Positions 52,247-62,057 of a stretch of DNA of 64,000 nt are shown here, piece by piece (position 1 is the stretch's first letter; every line of letters starts with the position of its first letter). This DNA is from Cytophagales bacterium. Lineage in GTDB: Bacteria; Bacteroidota; Bacteroidia; Cytophagales; Cyclobacteriaceae. The notes under the pieces were generated by a model, which was not told where the DNA came from, searched no databases, and saw only the letters and a list, made by a program, of their open reading frames with translations. A program made the position numbers and the translations under genes. The DNA lies in contig JAKSDO010000147.1 of the NCBI GenBank assembly GCA_022360055.1, positions 1 through 64,000 of the forward strand, given 5' to 3'.

Positions 52247-55079
52247 ATAGTTCATCTTTCAGGTACCTTCCCGTGTGACTTCGTCCTACTTTTGCCACTT
52301 CTTCCGGGGTTCCCTCGCAAACGATTTCACCTCCATCATCTCCACCTTCAGGGCCCAGGTCTACAATATAGTCCGCTATCTTTATTACGTCGATGTTGTG
52401 TTCAATGATTAATACCGTATTCCCTTTTTCGACAAGGATGTTTAAAACATTCAAAAGATGCCGGATATCCTGAAAATGAAGTCCGGTGGTTGGCTCGTCA
52501 AGAATATAAAACGTTTTGCCCGTATCCTTTTTTGACAGTTCGCTGGAAAGCTTTACACGTTGAGCCTCTCCGCCTGAAAGGGTGGTGGCATGTTGTCCCA
52601 GAGTAATATACCCGAGGCCAACATCGTTTAATACCTTCAGTTTTCTGTGTATTTTCGGATGTTTTTCAAAAAATTCGACAGACTGCTCTACAGTCATTTC
52701 CAGCACGTCTGATATTGATTTTCCTTTAAATCGTACTTCGAGGGTTTCCCGGTTATATCGTTTCCCTTTGCATGTCTCGCAAGGCACGTATACGTTGGGA
52801 AGAAAATCCATCTCAATCAATTTCAAACCGGCGCCTTCGCAGGTTTCACATCTGCCACCTTTCACATTAAAAGAAAATCTCCCCGGCTTATACCCGCGAA
52901 TTTTGGCTTCGGGTAGATTCGCGTATAGGGATCTTATTTCTGAAAACACCCCGGTATAGGTGGCGGGATTAGATCTGGGAGTTCTGCCTATCGGTGATTG
53001 ATCCACTTCGACAACTTTATCTATTTTTTCGATGCCGCTGAAAGAATCGAATTTCATCGGATCTTTTTTGGAGCGATAGAAATGTTTGTTTAGAATCGGA
53101 TATAGCGTTTCGTGAATCAATGTGGATTTGCCACTTCCCGAGACTCCTGTAATACAGATCATTGTCCCTAATGGTAATTTGAGATGTACGTTTTTCAGGT
53201 TATTTCCGGTGGCGCCTTTCAGCTCCATCCAGCTTCCGTTGGGAGCCCGTCTAATTTTTGGGACTTCAATCCTCAATTTGTTTTTCAGGAAATCCGCAGT
53301 AAGGCTTTCCCGGGATAAGAATTCATTCGGATCTCCTTGAGCGACAATATGACCGCCGTGCAGACCGGGTCCTGGCCCTATATCCAGAATAAAATCCGAT
53401 GAAAGCATCATTTCCTTATCATGCTCCACGACCAGAACCGAATTTCCTAAATCGCGTAAATCTTGTAAGGCTTTTATTAATCGACTGTTATCTCTTTGAT
53501 GCAAGCCAATACTCGGTTCGTCCAGAATATATAATACTCCAACGAGTTGAGTGCCTATTTGAGTGGCCAGGCGGATCCTTTGGGCTTCGCCCCCGGAAAG
53601 TGTTTTTAACGGTCTGTTAAGATGTAAATAGTTTAATCCGACCTCAAGTAAAAATCTTATTCTCTTCCTTATTTCCTTTAATATCTCCGAAGCTATGCGG
53701 TTTTGTTTTTGGCTCAGCCGGTCTTCCAAACCTTCAAACCAGGCGCCTAAATGCCGGATGTCCAATGCGGCAAGATCTGCGATGTTTTTTCCGTTAATCT
53801 TAAAATTCAACGATTCCTTTTTGAGGCGGGCCCCTTTGCAATCCGGACAATCATGTACGATCATGAAATCTTTGATCCAGTTTTGAATTTTCTCAGAGCC
53901 GCCCTCACTTTGTTTTTCAAGAAAATTGATGATGCCTTCAAATTTTGTATGCCAATCGGTCCCCGGGTATTTAACCGAAGAAACGGCCACCGGTACGCTA
54001 TCGCCGTACAAAAGCACATCTATTACCGCATCCGGAATTTTGTTTATAGGTGTGGACAAATCTACATTATTCCTTCTAAGAATCGCTTGAATTTTTTTGA
54101 AGATCCATATCTCACGATAAGGGCCAAGTGGAGAGATCCCACCTCTGGAAATACTCAACGTCGGATCCGGAATTACGGATTCTTTCGTAATTTTCTCGAT
54201 TTTACCAAGACCGTTGCACGTGGGGCAAGCGCCGTACGGTGAATTAAAAGAAAAAGTGTTGGGGGCCGGATCGTCATAAGACAATCCACTTTCCGGGTCC
54301 ATGAGATGTTTGGAAAAATGATGGGTTGTCCCATCCTCATCGAGCAACATGATCACGCCTTTTCCGTGTGAGAGCGCATTTCCAATTGATTGAGAAATTC
54401 TAAATTTCTCCGATTCGATAACCTTTATACGATCGATAACGATCTCTATATCGTGTGTTTTATACCGGTCCACCTGCATTTTCGGAATCAAATCCGTGAT
54501 CTCTCCGTTTACCCGCACCTTGGAAAATCCCATTTTACGAATCTGTTGGAACAACTCCCTGTAATGACCCTTCCGGCCTTTTACCACAGGAGCGAGTATG
54601 ATCACATGCTTATGAAGAAAGTGCTGGATAATATGCATTATTATCTGATCCTCGGACTGGCGAATCATTTTATTGCCAGTCGCATAGGAGAATGCTTCGC
54701 CGGCCCTCGCAAATAACAATCTTAAAAAATCATATATTTCAGTGATCGTGCCGACCGTTGACCTCGGATTTCTTGAGATCGTTTTTTGTTCTATGGATAT
54801 CACCGGGCTCAGCCCTTCAATCTTGTCTACATCCGGACGTTCCATATCACCGATAAACGATCTGGCATAAGCGGAAAAGCTTTCCATATACCTCCGTTGC
54901 CCCTCGGCGTAAATTGTGTCAAATGTCAATGAGGATTTTCCGCTACCGCTGATTCCCGTGACAACGACAAGTTTATTCCTTGGTATCCTTACATTAATAT
55001 TTTTTAGGTTGTGCTCCCGGGCACCATAGACTTCAATGTGATCAAAACCGGTAATATCGGATGATATCTCCTTATTCAT
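52245..55079 (-). CDS. uvrA: Excinuclease ABC subunit A
   Basis: DNA damage-recognition ATPase of nucleotide excision repair. 944 residues with two ABC modules: Walker [24 protein letters not shown] and [17 protein letters not shown], signatures [16 protein letters not shown] and [16 protein letters not shown], zinc sites CPTCNGLG and [16 protein letters not shown]. Length matches the family. It is the last gene of a minus-strand group that begins with the LOG-family gene; the transglycosylase gene ends 14 bases upstream. Confidence 0.98.
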   Translation of the reverse strand: MNKEISSDITGFDHIEVYGAREHNLKNINVRIPRNKLVVVTGISGSGKSSLTFDTIYAEGQRRYMESFSAYARSFIGDMERPDVDKIEGLSPVISIEQKTISRNPRSTVGTITEIYDFLRLLFARAGEAFSYATGNKMIRQSEDQIIMHIIQHFLHKHVIILAPVVKGRKGHYRELFQQIRKMGFSKVRVNGEITDLIPKMQVDRYKTHDIEIVIDRIKVIESEKFRISQSIGNALSHGKGVIMLLDEDGTTHHFSKHLMDPESGLSYDDPAPNTFSFNSPYGACPTCNGLGKIEKITKESVIPDPTLSISRGGISPLGPYREIWIFKKIQAILRRNNVDLSTPINKIPDAVIDVLLYGDSVPVAVSSVKYPGTDWHTKFEGIINFLEKQSEGGSEKIQNWIKDFMIVHDCPDCKGARLKKESLNFKINGKNIADLAALDIRHLGAWFEGLEDRLSQKQNRIASEILKEIRKRIRFLLEVGLNYLHLNRPLKTLSGGEAQRIRLATQIGTQLVGVLYILDEPSIGLHQRDNSRLIKALQDLRDLGNSVLVVEHDKEMMLSSDFILDIGPGPGLHGGHIVAQGDPNEFLSRESLTADFLKNKLRIEVPKIRRAPNGSWMELKGATGNNLKNVHLKLPLGTMICITGVSGSGKSTLIHETLYPILNKHFYRSKKDPMKFDSFSGIEKIDKVVEVDQSPIGRTPRSNPATYTGVFSEIRSLYANLPEAKIRGYKPGRFSFNVKGGRCETCEGAGLKLIEMDFLPNVYVPCETCKGKRYNRETLEVRFKGKSISDVLEMTVEQSVEFFEKHPKIHRKLKVLNDVGLGYITLGQHATTLSGGEAQRVKLSSELSKKDTGKTFYILDEPTTGLHFQDIRHLLNVLNILVEKGNTVLIIEHNIDVIKIADYIVDLGPEGGDDGGEIVCEGTPEEVAKVGRSHTGRYLKDEL

Positions 55080-55093
55080 TCAAAAACACAGTT

Positions 55094-56104
55094 TTATAAT
55101 GTAACTTCAGGTTCCTTAGGTAGCTTTCTTTTGTCTGACTCAAGCGTGTCTTCCCAAAGATCTAATAAAGTGGTATCAGATACAATTTTCCGGGCCGTCT
55201 CCTCTTTGGGAATGAGAAAGGTATAGGATTTTCCATTCCTTACGGTAATGCTGTTTTTTCTCAGCCATGGATTATAACGTTTTAGTTGTTTGTAATTGAT
55301 ATTATTATCAAACGCCCAATCTCTCAAATTGTTGACGTTTTTTTTGATTTCTATTTCTTTGAGGTTTTCCTTGTGATATAAACTTTTCTCTGAAAAGTTA
55401 AATCCGTAATCCTGAGGATTTTCAAATATGAGCTTGATCGCAATAGCCCTGAAAACATATCTGGAAGTTTCTTCTCCAAGCAATAGATCATAATATGAAG
55501 AAACGGCCTGCCTGTCCAATGCCCTGTCCAGGCCTCTTCGTCCGATATTATAAGCGGCGGCAGCATTGGTCCAGGATCCAAATTTTTGATGCGCTTTCTT
55601 TAAATATTTTGCAGCTGCGCCCGTGGATTTTATGGGATGATATCGCTCGTCCACCTCGTTTGTTACTTCCAGTCGAAAATCCTTCGCTGTGCCTTTCAGC
55701 AGTTGCCAAAATCCGACCGCATGACTTGGCGACACTTTATTTTGCAGATCACTTTCTATTACCGCCAGGTATTTCAAGTCTGCAGGTATTCCGGCCTTTA
55801 CCAATTCGCCCTCTATATCGGGCAGCCATCGATGGCCTCGTTTTAAAAGGAAAATGGTATTCGAATGCCAAAAAGTATTGACGTGCAGTTCTCGGTCCAG
55901 GCGCTCTCGCACGTCCGGAATTTCGAGTGGCACGCGTTCTCCGGCAAAGAAAACGGTATCCGGAATTATCAATTCCGGCACGCCATAGGAAACGATGATT
56001 TCCTTTTTCTCAACAGGTTTCGGATTGATAAAATCCGTGTACACCAGATAAGCAATTAGGATTGCCAGAATAAAAAATATGGTGGGATTTATAACTTTTT
56101 TCAA
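55094..56104 (-). CDS. Lytic murein transglycosylase (MltD-like, SLT domain)
   Basis: 336 residues with an N-terminal membrane anchor (about 5-24). The SLT domain has the catalytic Glu117 in LKYLAVIESDLQNKVSPSHAVGFWQLLKGTAK and the later YLKKAHQKFGSWTNAAAAYNIGRRGLDRAL. The C-terminal part (about 260-315) resembles a LysM-like module (NNINYKQLKRYNPWLR). It cleaves peptidoglycan in the periplasm. Its start overlaps the stop of the LOG gene by four bases, so they are coupled. Confidence 0.92.
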   Translation of the reverse strand: MKKVINPTIFFILAILIAYLVYTDFINPKPVEKKEIIVSYGVPELIIPDTVFFAGERVPLEIPDVRERLDRELHVNTFWHSNTIFLLKRGHRWLPDIEGELVKAGIPADLKYLAVIESDLQNKVSPSHAVGFWQLLKGTAKDFRLEVTNEVDERYHPIKSTGAAAKYLKKAHQKFGSWTNAAAAYNIGRRGLDRALDRQAVSSYYDLLLGEETSRYVFRAIAIKLIFENPQDYGFNFSEKSLYHKENLKEIEIKKNVNNLRDWAFDNNINYKQLKRYNPWLRKNSITVRNGKSYTFLIPKEETARKIVSDTTLLDLWEDTLESDKRKLPKEPEVTL

Positions 56105-56856
56105 AATTCGAAATTTGGCGAAAGTAAGAATTTCGCATAGAAATCATCAATGATATCTACTGCTTCCTGAGGATCGTCTACGAGATGAAACAGCTCAAAA
56201 TCATCTTCATTCACGTTCTTTTCGATCTTATAAACGACTTCCTTAAGCCAATGAATGATCCCTCTCCAAAAATCCTTACCTACCAAAACGATGGGAAACC
56301 GTCCGATTTTCTGTGTTTGAATCAGGGTAATGGCTTCAAATATTTCATCCAGCGTTCCAAACCCCCCGGGCATTCCTATAAATCCCTGACTATATCGAAC
56401 AAACATTACTTTGCGAACAAAGAAATAATCGAAGGTTATAAGTTTATCGGGATCGATATAAACATTATGGCTCTGTTCGTGCGGCAAAATGATGTTTAGC
56501 CCTACGGATTTTCCACCGGCTTTATTTGCCCCTTTATTTGCCGCTTCCATAATCCCGGGGCCCCCTCCGGAAATAATTCCATAGCCTTGTTCAACGAGCG
56601 AAGCGGCTATTTCTTCGGTCATTTTGTAGTATTTGTTTTCCTGGTCCGTTCGGGCCGAACCAAAAATAGAAACGCACGGGCCAATAGAGGCTAATTTTTC
56701 AAAACCGGATACAAATTCTCCCATGATCTTAAATAATGCCCAGGAATCGTTTGATTTAATTTCGTTCCAGTCTTTTTCTTTAAATGCTTGTCTGATCCTT
56801 TGCTCCTCGGCTGGAGACAGATCTTTCTTATTGTTGTTTGAGTTCTGATCGTCCAT
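56101..56856 (-). CDS. LOG-family (TIGR00730) Rossmann protein
   Basis: 251 residues. The signature PGGFGTLDEIFEA (163-175) with SIFGSARTDQENKYY and GIISGGGPGIMEAANKGA is that of the Lonely Guy family, which includes cytokinin-activating phosphoribohydrolases and nucleotide 5'-monophosphate nucleosidases (PpnN). The physiological substrate here is not known. It overlaps the downstream transglycosylase gene (ATGA). Confidence 0.92.
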   Translation of the reverse strand: MDDQNSNNNKKDLSPAEEQRIRQAFKEKDWNEIKSNDSWALFKIMGEFVSGFEKLASIGPCVSIFGSARTDQENKYYKMTEEIAASLVEQGYGIISGGGPGIMEAANKGANKAGGKSVGLNIILPHEQSHNVYIDPDKLITFDYFFVRKVMFVRYSQGFIGMPGGFGTLDEIFEAITLIQTQKIGRFPIVLVGKDFWRGIIHWLKEVVYKIEKNVNEDDFELFHLVDDPQEAVDIIDDFYAKFLLSPNFEF

Positions 56857-56931
56857 AATGCTTTTTTAGGGGGATAAAAATATATGATATTTTTATAGCT
56901 ACTGCCTTTTAAGTTAAAAATATTTAACCTG

Positions 56932-57846
56932 TTATTTTCGAAACAAATCATTCAATGAATCGTCGATTTTTCTGAATTGAAAATCGAATCCGGTTTCCTC
57001 GATCTTTTTGGATGAAACTTTATTCCCTCCGGTTATTGCGGAAGCGAGTTCTCCTAATACAAGTTTCAATACAAATTTTGGAGTATTTGGCAAAAAGTAT
57101 GGTTTATTCAGGGTTTTATTCAAACTTTTCAGAAAGTCTTTTTGAGTAACCGGATTTGGGGCTACGGCATTGTAGGTTTCGGCGAGTTGTTCCGACTCGA
57201 TTGCTTGGACAAACATACGAACCAAATCATCGATATGAATCCAGCTTATGTATTGATCTCCCGTGCCAAAAGCCGAACTTAAGCCTAAGTTTGCAAGCGG
57301 GATCAACTTGCTTAAAATTCCTCCGTGATTGCTTAAAGCCATTCCAATTCTTAGCTTAACCACCCGCGCTCCGGTTTCTTCAAATTGATCTGCAGCGGCT
57401 TCCCATTTTTTCGTCAGTGTTGCTAAAAAATCGTCTCCCAGTTGAGTGCGATCCTCAGACTGGAGTATTCCTCCGGTATCAAAGCCATATATCCCGATCG
57501 CAGAGGCCGAAATAAATGATTCGATCTTTTGATTTCTGGATTTTAATTGCCTGAAAATAAGATTGGCGCTATCGATCCGGGATGAGGTGAGTATTTGTTT
57601 CCTTTTTGCTGACCATTTTTGGTCAGCGATACCGGCGCCGGCCAAATGGATTATATGGGAAACCCCATCGAGTGCCCCCTCTTCGATTTTGTGGTCGGCA
57701 ATATCCCATATGAAGGTCTTGAACCCGGATCGATTATTCTTATACCTGCTCAGGTGGGTTACCCGGTATCCTTTTTCGGCAAGCAGGTCGGATAATCCGG
57801 CGCCTAGCAATCCGGATCCGCCGGTAATTAGAACATTTTTAGTCAT
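56932..57846 (-). CDS. SDR39U1/TIGR01777-type NAD(P)-binding protein
   Basis: Extended SDR family protein of 304 residues. VLITGGSGLLGAGLSDLLAEKGY is the Rossmann motif; GVSHIIHLAGAGIADQKWSAKRKQIL, FISASAIGIYG, and the C-terminal LPNTPKFVLKLVLGELAS are hallmarks of the YfcH/SDR39U1 group. The frame extends to 57891, but Met16 (57846, MTKNVLITGGSG) is the expected start. Function is unknown; a role in electron or metabolite repair is often proposed. Confidence 0.9.
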   Translation of the reverse strand: MTKNVLITGGSGLLGAGLSDLLAEKGYRVTHLSRYKNNRSGFKTFIWDIADHKIEEGALDGVSHIIHLAGAGIADQKWSAKRKQILTSSRIDSANLIFRQLKSRNQKIESFISASAIGIYGFDTGGILQSEDRTQLGDDFLATLTKKWEAAADQFEETGARVVKLRIGMALSNHGGILSKLIPLANLGLSSAFGTGDQYISWIHIDDLVRMFVQAIESEQLAETYNAVAPNPVTQKDFLKSLNKTLNKPYFLPNTPKFVLKLVLGELASAITGGNKVSSKKIEETGFDFQFRKIDDSLNDLFRK

Positions 57847-57890
57847 ATACAAAGAACCGTCAAAACGCGAAATGTTCTGAATTTTAAACA

Positions 57891-57919
57891 AAAAAAAAGC
57901 TAAGATTCCTTAGCTTTTT
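57891..57919 (-). terminator. Terminator after the MORN-repeat gene
   Basis: AAAAAGCTAAG-ATTC-CTTAGCTTTTT, 11 perfect pairs, with a long T-run on the minus strand. It separates the MORN gene from the SDR gene downstream. Confidence 0.85.
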
Positions 57920-57939
57920 ATGTGTTAACAGCTTTTTTA

Positions 57940-58410
57940 CTATAAAGTTTTGGTATAGCTTTTCTCTTGATCAAGCGCGCCGGTCTTGTTGTAAACTTTC
58001 CAGGTGCCCACTTTCGCGCCCACTTCATAAAACATTACATACCTTAGTATACCACTATCATCCCAGATCAGCCATTTCCCGTCTTTTTGTCCATTGCTAA
58101 AGTGAATCTCCCCGGTTTTGATGCCGTCAATTGTCCAACTGGTCCATTTCCCGTGTTTCTGACCATCCATATATTTTCCTTTTTCGACCAGATTTCCATT
58201 TGATGCATAAAGCATAAAATCTCCGTGAAGTAATCCGTTCTGATAATTAAATACCTTCGAAGTATTATCTTCGGCAGAATTCTGAACAAATTTACCGTTT
58301 AATAACTCTCCCTTTTCATTATATGCAAGTCCGTTTTTCTCATAGTTGCCCTGTGAAAAGGAGCTAAATGCGATGAAAAGAAATGCGGATAATATATATA
58401 TAGCTTTCAT
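57940..58410 (-). CDS. Exported MORN_2 repeat protein
   Basis: 156 residues with a signal peptide (MKAIYILSAFLFIAFSSFSQG). At least four MORN_2-type repeats follow, with the pattern [YF]-x-[ND]-G-x-x-x-G-x-[WF]: NYQNGLLHGDFMLY, GKYMDGQKHGKWTSW, HFSNGQKDGKWLIWD and EVGAKVGTWKVY. Such proteins are common in Bacteroidota and form beta-hairpin stacks; their role is unclear. A strong terminator follows. Confidence 0.88.
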   Translation of the reverse strand: MKAIYILSAFLFIAFSSFSQGNYEKNGLAYNEKGELLNGKFVQNSAEDNTSKVFNYQNGLLHGDFMLYASNGNLVEKGKYMDGQKHGKWTSWTIDGIKTGEIHFSNGQKDGKWLIWDDSGILRYVMFYEVGAKVGTWKVYNKTGALDQEKSYTKTL

Positions 58411-58550
58411 GATCTTGTTATTTAAACGTTAAAAATCTTTACTAAATGTTACGGTAAAATTAACGACACGTTAATCCAAATGCAAAAAATTAACAATAAC
58501 TTAACATTTGTAAATGCAATAAGTGCCTGAAAATAGGAGCGTTTTTAACG

Positions 58551-58883
58551 CTAGGGCTTGAGTTTTATAAGAAGCTTATTGGATGTATTATTTACTTGGT
58601 ATGCTTTTAATCGCCTTTTTTCGTAAGAAATGAACGATACTTCTATGTCATAGCTTCCTTGAGGTACTTCATTGAATTTCACCAGGCCGTCAAAGTCGGT
58701 GTAAGCTTCATATTCTTTTTCACCTATTTTGATTTTCACAGCAGGAATAGGTTCGTCGGTTTCAGCATCAACAACAATTACTTCCAGCGTAGTTTTAGCG
58801 CTATTTTCCGTTTTTCCTTCCTTAGCATATACGCACAAACTTGCCAATATTGCGAATATCAAACAATATATACCCTTTCTCAT
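58551..58883 (-). CDS. Small exported protein with CarboxypepD_reg-like domain
   Basis: 110 residues. A signal peptide (MRKGIYCLIFAILASLCVYA) is followed by a single Ig-like domain: LEVIVVDAETDEPIPAVKIKIGEKEYEAYTDFDGLVKFNEVPQGSYDIEVSFISYEKRRL. This is the carboxypeptidase-regulatory-like fold that also begins the TonB receptor encoded just upstream. A TATCTTTG box ends five bases before the ATG (58889-58896), which may be its promoter. Confidence 0.85.
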   Translation of the reverse strand: MRKGIYCLIFAILASLCVYAKEGKTENSAKTTLEVIVVDAETDEPIPAVKIKIGEKEYEAYTDFDGLVKFNEVPQGSYDIEVSFISYEKRRLKAYQVNNTSNKLLIKLKP

Positions 58884-58959
58884 GGCAGCAAAGATAATCT
58901 TGGTTTGTGTCGTATTTTTTATGAAAGTATTACGGGAATATTAAAAAATTATTAGTTCC

Positions 58960-58987
58960 AAAAAATGGCTGGAGTTTCCCCCAGCCA
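58960..58987 (-). terminator. Terminator after the TonB-dependent receptor gene
   Basis: On the minus strand TGGCTGG...CCAGCCA pairs over seven bases with an eight-base loop, followed by six T. Confidence 0.8.
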
Positions 58988-59011
58988 CCTATGAGAAGAT
59001 CCAGCTTTTCC

Positions 59012-61966
59012 CTATAAGCTGTATCCAATGCTTAGTTCAAATGATGTCCCTACCCGGTATCCTTCATACAGGTAGTTGAATTGGTCATTATCAAATTCCT
59101 GAAGAAATCGGGCATTTAAGATATTTTTAATCTTTAGACCGACAGAAACATGCTCTCCAAACCTTTTTGAGGATATAAAATTGAGCATGTCCCTGGGTTT
59201 TTCGTATACATCCGGTGTATTGGCCTCTGTAACGAATGACAACCTCGGCCCAAACACGTTATAGGTGAGCGTGTTCTCCCAATTGAGTTTCGGGCTGATA
59301 TGATTGAAGATAACATTTATTATGTAGGGAGACTGACCTTGTAAAGGCCTCCAGTCATCAATTCCCGGCACGTTGATCGCGGCTAATTCTATGGAATCTT
59401 TTGATACCCGGCTGTAGATATATGAAAAGTTTGCACCAAACCTGAAATTCTTTAAGCCTTCGCCAAGAAAGTCCATGCTCTTCCTCAATTCTATTTCGAC
59501 CCCGTAGACATTGGCATCTTCCGTATTAATTGGTTTTAATTCGGGAGTAGATGCCTGAGGTAGATTTTGAATTACAATCGGGTCAACAAACTGCTTGTAA
59601 TAGGCACTTACAGCGAAGAGCTCACCAGGTCTGGGGTAGATCTCATACCGGATATCAAGATTTGTTATTTTAGTCCTCTTCAAGTCCTGATTTCCCAGAA
59701 ACTGAGGGTCTTCAGGCGTTCCGACCGAGAAGAATGGAGAAATCTCTCGCATGTTTGGCCTTGCAATAGTTTGAGATCCGGACAATCTGAAATTGGTTTT
59801 TTCATTGATTTTCCAAATCATGCTTAAGGACGGTAAAACATCAACTTCATCGATTTTACCATTTCTGGACCTTCTTATTGGCAAGCCGGTTACGGGATCG
59901 TTCTCACCCGTGGGTATCTTGGTCGAGTCGGCGCTAATGGTTTCCATATTTGTGGTTTCTACTCGTGCACCGGCTATGAGCTTTACTTTTCCAATTTCGT
60001 AAGCCCCCATAAGATACCCGGCTATAAAAGTTTCATTCCCTGTGTAATTATTGGCCAAAACCGAGGCATCTGATTGGAGGATTCCATAACCGTATTCCCG
60101 CTCGCCGTTTATTTCGTTAATACCGGTCTGGCCATTGTTCAAGAGGCCATAGTTTTCTACGGAGAAATAACTTTGAAGATCTCCTGCTGCTCTGTTAAAA
60201 GAAATGAAACTGTCATTTACTCCCGGTTGGCGTGTGGCCGGCTCTCTGTGGTGCCCGTACAGATTTTCCGAGAACTCGCGATCTTTACTCGAATAGCTTC
60301 CCCCGAACTTGATCATGTTTTCCCTATTCTCCGTAAACGGGATGGTAAAATCTATCTGACCGTTTACTTGACTGTCCTTAAGATTTCTATAAAAGTGGGT
60401 GGGCAGCCGTCCGATTTCAGAAGTGTTCATCACATAATTACCGCCACTGGTTGTGAATCCAAAGCCTCTAAAATCCGGTTGATCCATTGTTAAGTCAATG
60501 TATCCAACGGACCATTCAATTTTTGCATCTCTCCAGGATGGAATTACATGCCTGCCGACCAATTGATTATTCCACAATACCCGGTCTACATGTGAAATCT
60601 GTTGAGATTGATAGTTTGGCCTTCCGGTATTTCTCCAGAACCCGGATGAAGTATCTGCTTCTGTTACAATACTTGTATTGTACAAGGTGCTAAGCGTAAT
60701 TTCATTATTGGAGGTAAACTGGTACGATAGACTTAACAAACCGCCATATTCAACTTCTTCCGAATAGCTCCACTTATCGATTTCCTGCTCGGTCAACAGT
60801 GAATCTCCGCTAATTGCCGAGTAAAAACCCGTTTGCATGTTATCATAATTTCTAAATCCTCGCTTATAGTTTAATCCCATATTGAAACCCAGGGGATTCC
60901 CGGCTAAGGTGTATTGATTTCCCAGGGCCAGCTTTATTCCGGTATCGATATAGCTCTTTTGAACTTTTGGCAGAAAAGAGTTTTTTCCGGACTTAGCGGC
61001 TTCGTCCAGGACAGCGTGTTCCCGCGGATTTGCCGGCGACGGAGGCTCTCCGTCAGTGGTTTGTGCCGCCTTTTGTCTGGTGACATCCGCTGTGTTTTTG
61101 GATAGCAGATCCTGGTTCTGGCTGAAAACGTCCGGCTTTGATCTGCTGCCGGTCCCAAGCCAGCGATTATCAGTACCATAATCGCCAAGAAAATCATCTC
61201 TGAGGCTTGAAACCGTATTGTAAGTTGTCGAAACATCTATATTGAGATAAAAATCCGATGGTAAGGACCTGGTAGTTACATCGACCAGGCCGCCGGTAAA
61301 TGATGCAGGCTTATCCGGCACGAATGTTTTTATTGTGGTGACATTCTCAATCATGCTGGCCGGAATCAAATCCATGCTTACACTGTTCCTATAGGGATCT
61401 GCGCTAGGCATTGTAATTCCATTCATTTGAACTATGGAATATCTGTCGCCAAGACCTCTCATTACCATATACTTACCACCTTCGATTGCAGCGCCTGTAA
61501 CATAGGTCATGGATTCTGCCGCATCAGATGCACCTACTCTACTTATTTCCGCTGAAGTAATTCCATCCTGAACGGCCAGGGCTTTCTTCTGAAGTTTCAA
61601 TAAGCCCACGTCATTGTCCATAATCGCCTCAGCCTGTATCACGATTTCTTCCAATTGGATATCCGTAGACATGGTCACGTTTATCTCCTTGGTATTGCCG
61701 GCTTCGACAACAACATGCTCTATTTTCTGAGCGGCATATGAAACGTAGCTAATATTTAGCGTATATGTCCCCGGGTCGAGCTGCAACAGATAATTGCCGT
61801 ACAGATCCGTAATTGCGCCTCCTCCGGTCTCAACTATTTGCACAGTAGCACCGATCAGTTCTTCACCGGTTTCTTCATCAACGATTTTTCCTGTTAACTT
61901 TCCTTTTTGTGAAAATGCATAAAAGTTAACCAAGCTTAATAGGGAAATAATTAATAATCTTCTCAT
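59012..61966 (-). CDS. TonB-dependent outer-membrane receptor
   Basis: 984 residues: signal peptide ending FYAFSQKG, CarboxypepD_reg domain (about 23-105), plug domain (about 120-235, GGKYMVMRGLGDRYSIVQMNGITMPSADPYRNSVSMDLIP) and a 22-strand barrel ending in YEGYRVGTSFELSIGYSL. The TonB box would lie around residues 110-120 (LEEIVIQAEA). No SusD gene is adjacent, so it is not a canonical SusCD pair. A surface beta-helix protein gene lies just upstream and may form its functional partner, as this pairing is frequent. Substrate unknown. Confidence 0.94.
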   Translation of the reverse strand: MRRLLIISLLSLVNFYAFSQKGKLTGKIVDEETGEELIGATVQIVETGGGAITDLYGNYLLQLDPGTYTLNISYVSYAAQKIEHVVVEAGNTKEINVTMSTDIQLEEIVIQAEAIMDNDVGLLKLQKKALAVQDGITSAEISRVGASDAAESMTYVTGAAIEGGKYMVMRGLGDRYSIVQMNGITMPSADPYRNSVSMDLIPASMIENVTTIKTFVPDKPASFTGGLVDVTTRSLPSDFYLNIDVSTTYNTVSSLRDDFLGDYGTDNRWLGTGSRSKPDVFSQNQDLLSKNTADVTRQKAAQTTDGEPPSPANPREHAVLDEAAKSGKNSFLPKVQKSYIDTGIKLALGNQYTLAGNPLGFNMGLNYKRGFRNYDNMQTGFYSAISGDSLLTEQEIDKWSYSEEVEYGGLLSLSYQFTSNNEITLSTLYNTSIVTEADTSSGFWRNTGRPNYQSQQISHVDRVLWNNQLVGRHVIPSWRDAKIEWSVGYIDLTMDQPDFRGFGFTTSGGNYVMNTSEIGRLPTHFYRNLKDSQVNGQIDFTIPFTENRENMIKFGGSYSSKDREFSENLYGHHREPATRQPGVNDSFISFNRAAGDLQSYFSVENYGLLNNGQTGINEINGEREYGYGILQSDASVLANNYTGNETFIAGYLMGAYEIGKVKLIAGARVETTNMETISADSTKIPTGENDPVTGLPIRRSRNGKIDEVDVLPSLSMIWKINEKTNFRLSGSQTIARPNMREISPFFSVGTPEDPQFLGNQDLKRTKITNLDIRYEIYPRPGELFAVSAYYKQFVDPIVIQNLPQASTPELKPINTEDANVYGVEIELRKSMDFLGEGLKNFRFGANFSYIYSRVSKDSIELAAINVPGIDDWRPLQGQSPYIINVIFNHISPKLNWENTLTYNVFGPRLSFVTEANTPDVYEKPRDMLNFISSKRFGEHVSVGLKIKNILNARFLQEFDNDQFNYLYEGYRVGTSFELSIGYSL

Positions 61967-62008
61967 TTTAGCGATGTTATAGCTATGGTTACAATTTTAT
62001 CTAATACG

Positions 62009-62035
62009 AAAGGGAGCCCCGCTGAGGCCCCCTTC
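62009..62035 (-). terminator. Weak hairpin after the surface protein gene
   Basis: AAGGGGGCC and GGGCTCCCTT pair with G-U pairs on the minus strand. No clear T-run follows, so termination may be partial and the TonB receptor could be co-transcribed. Confidence 0.35.
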
Positions 62036-62057
62036 CTTATTTGTTTCTAAAATAGTT

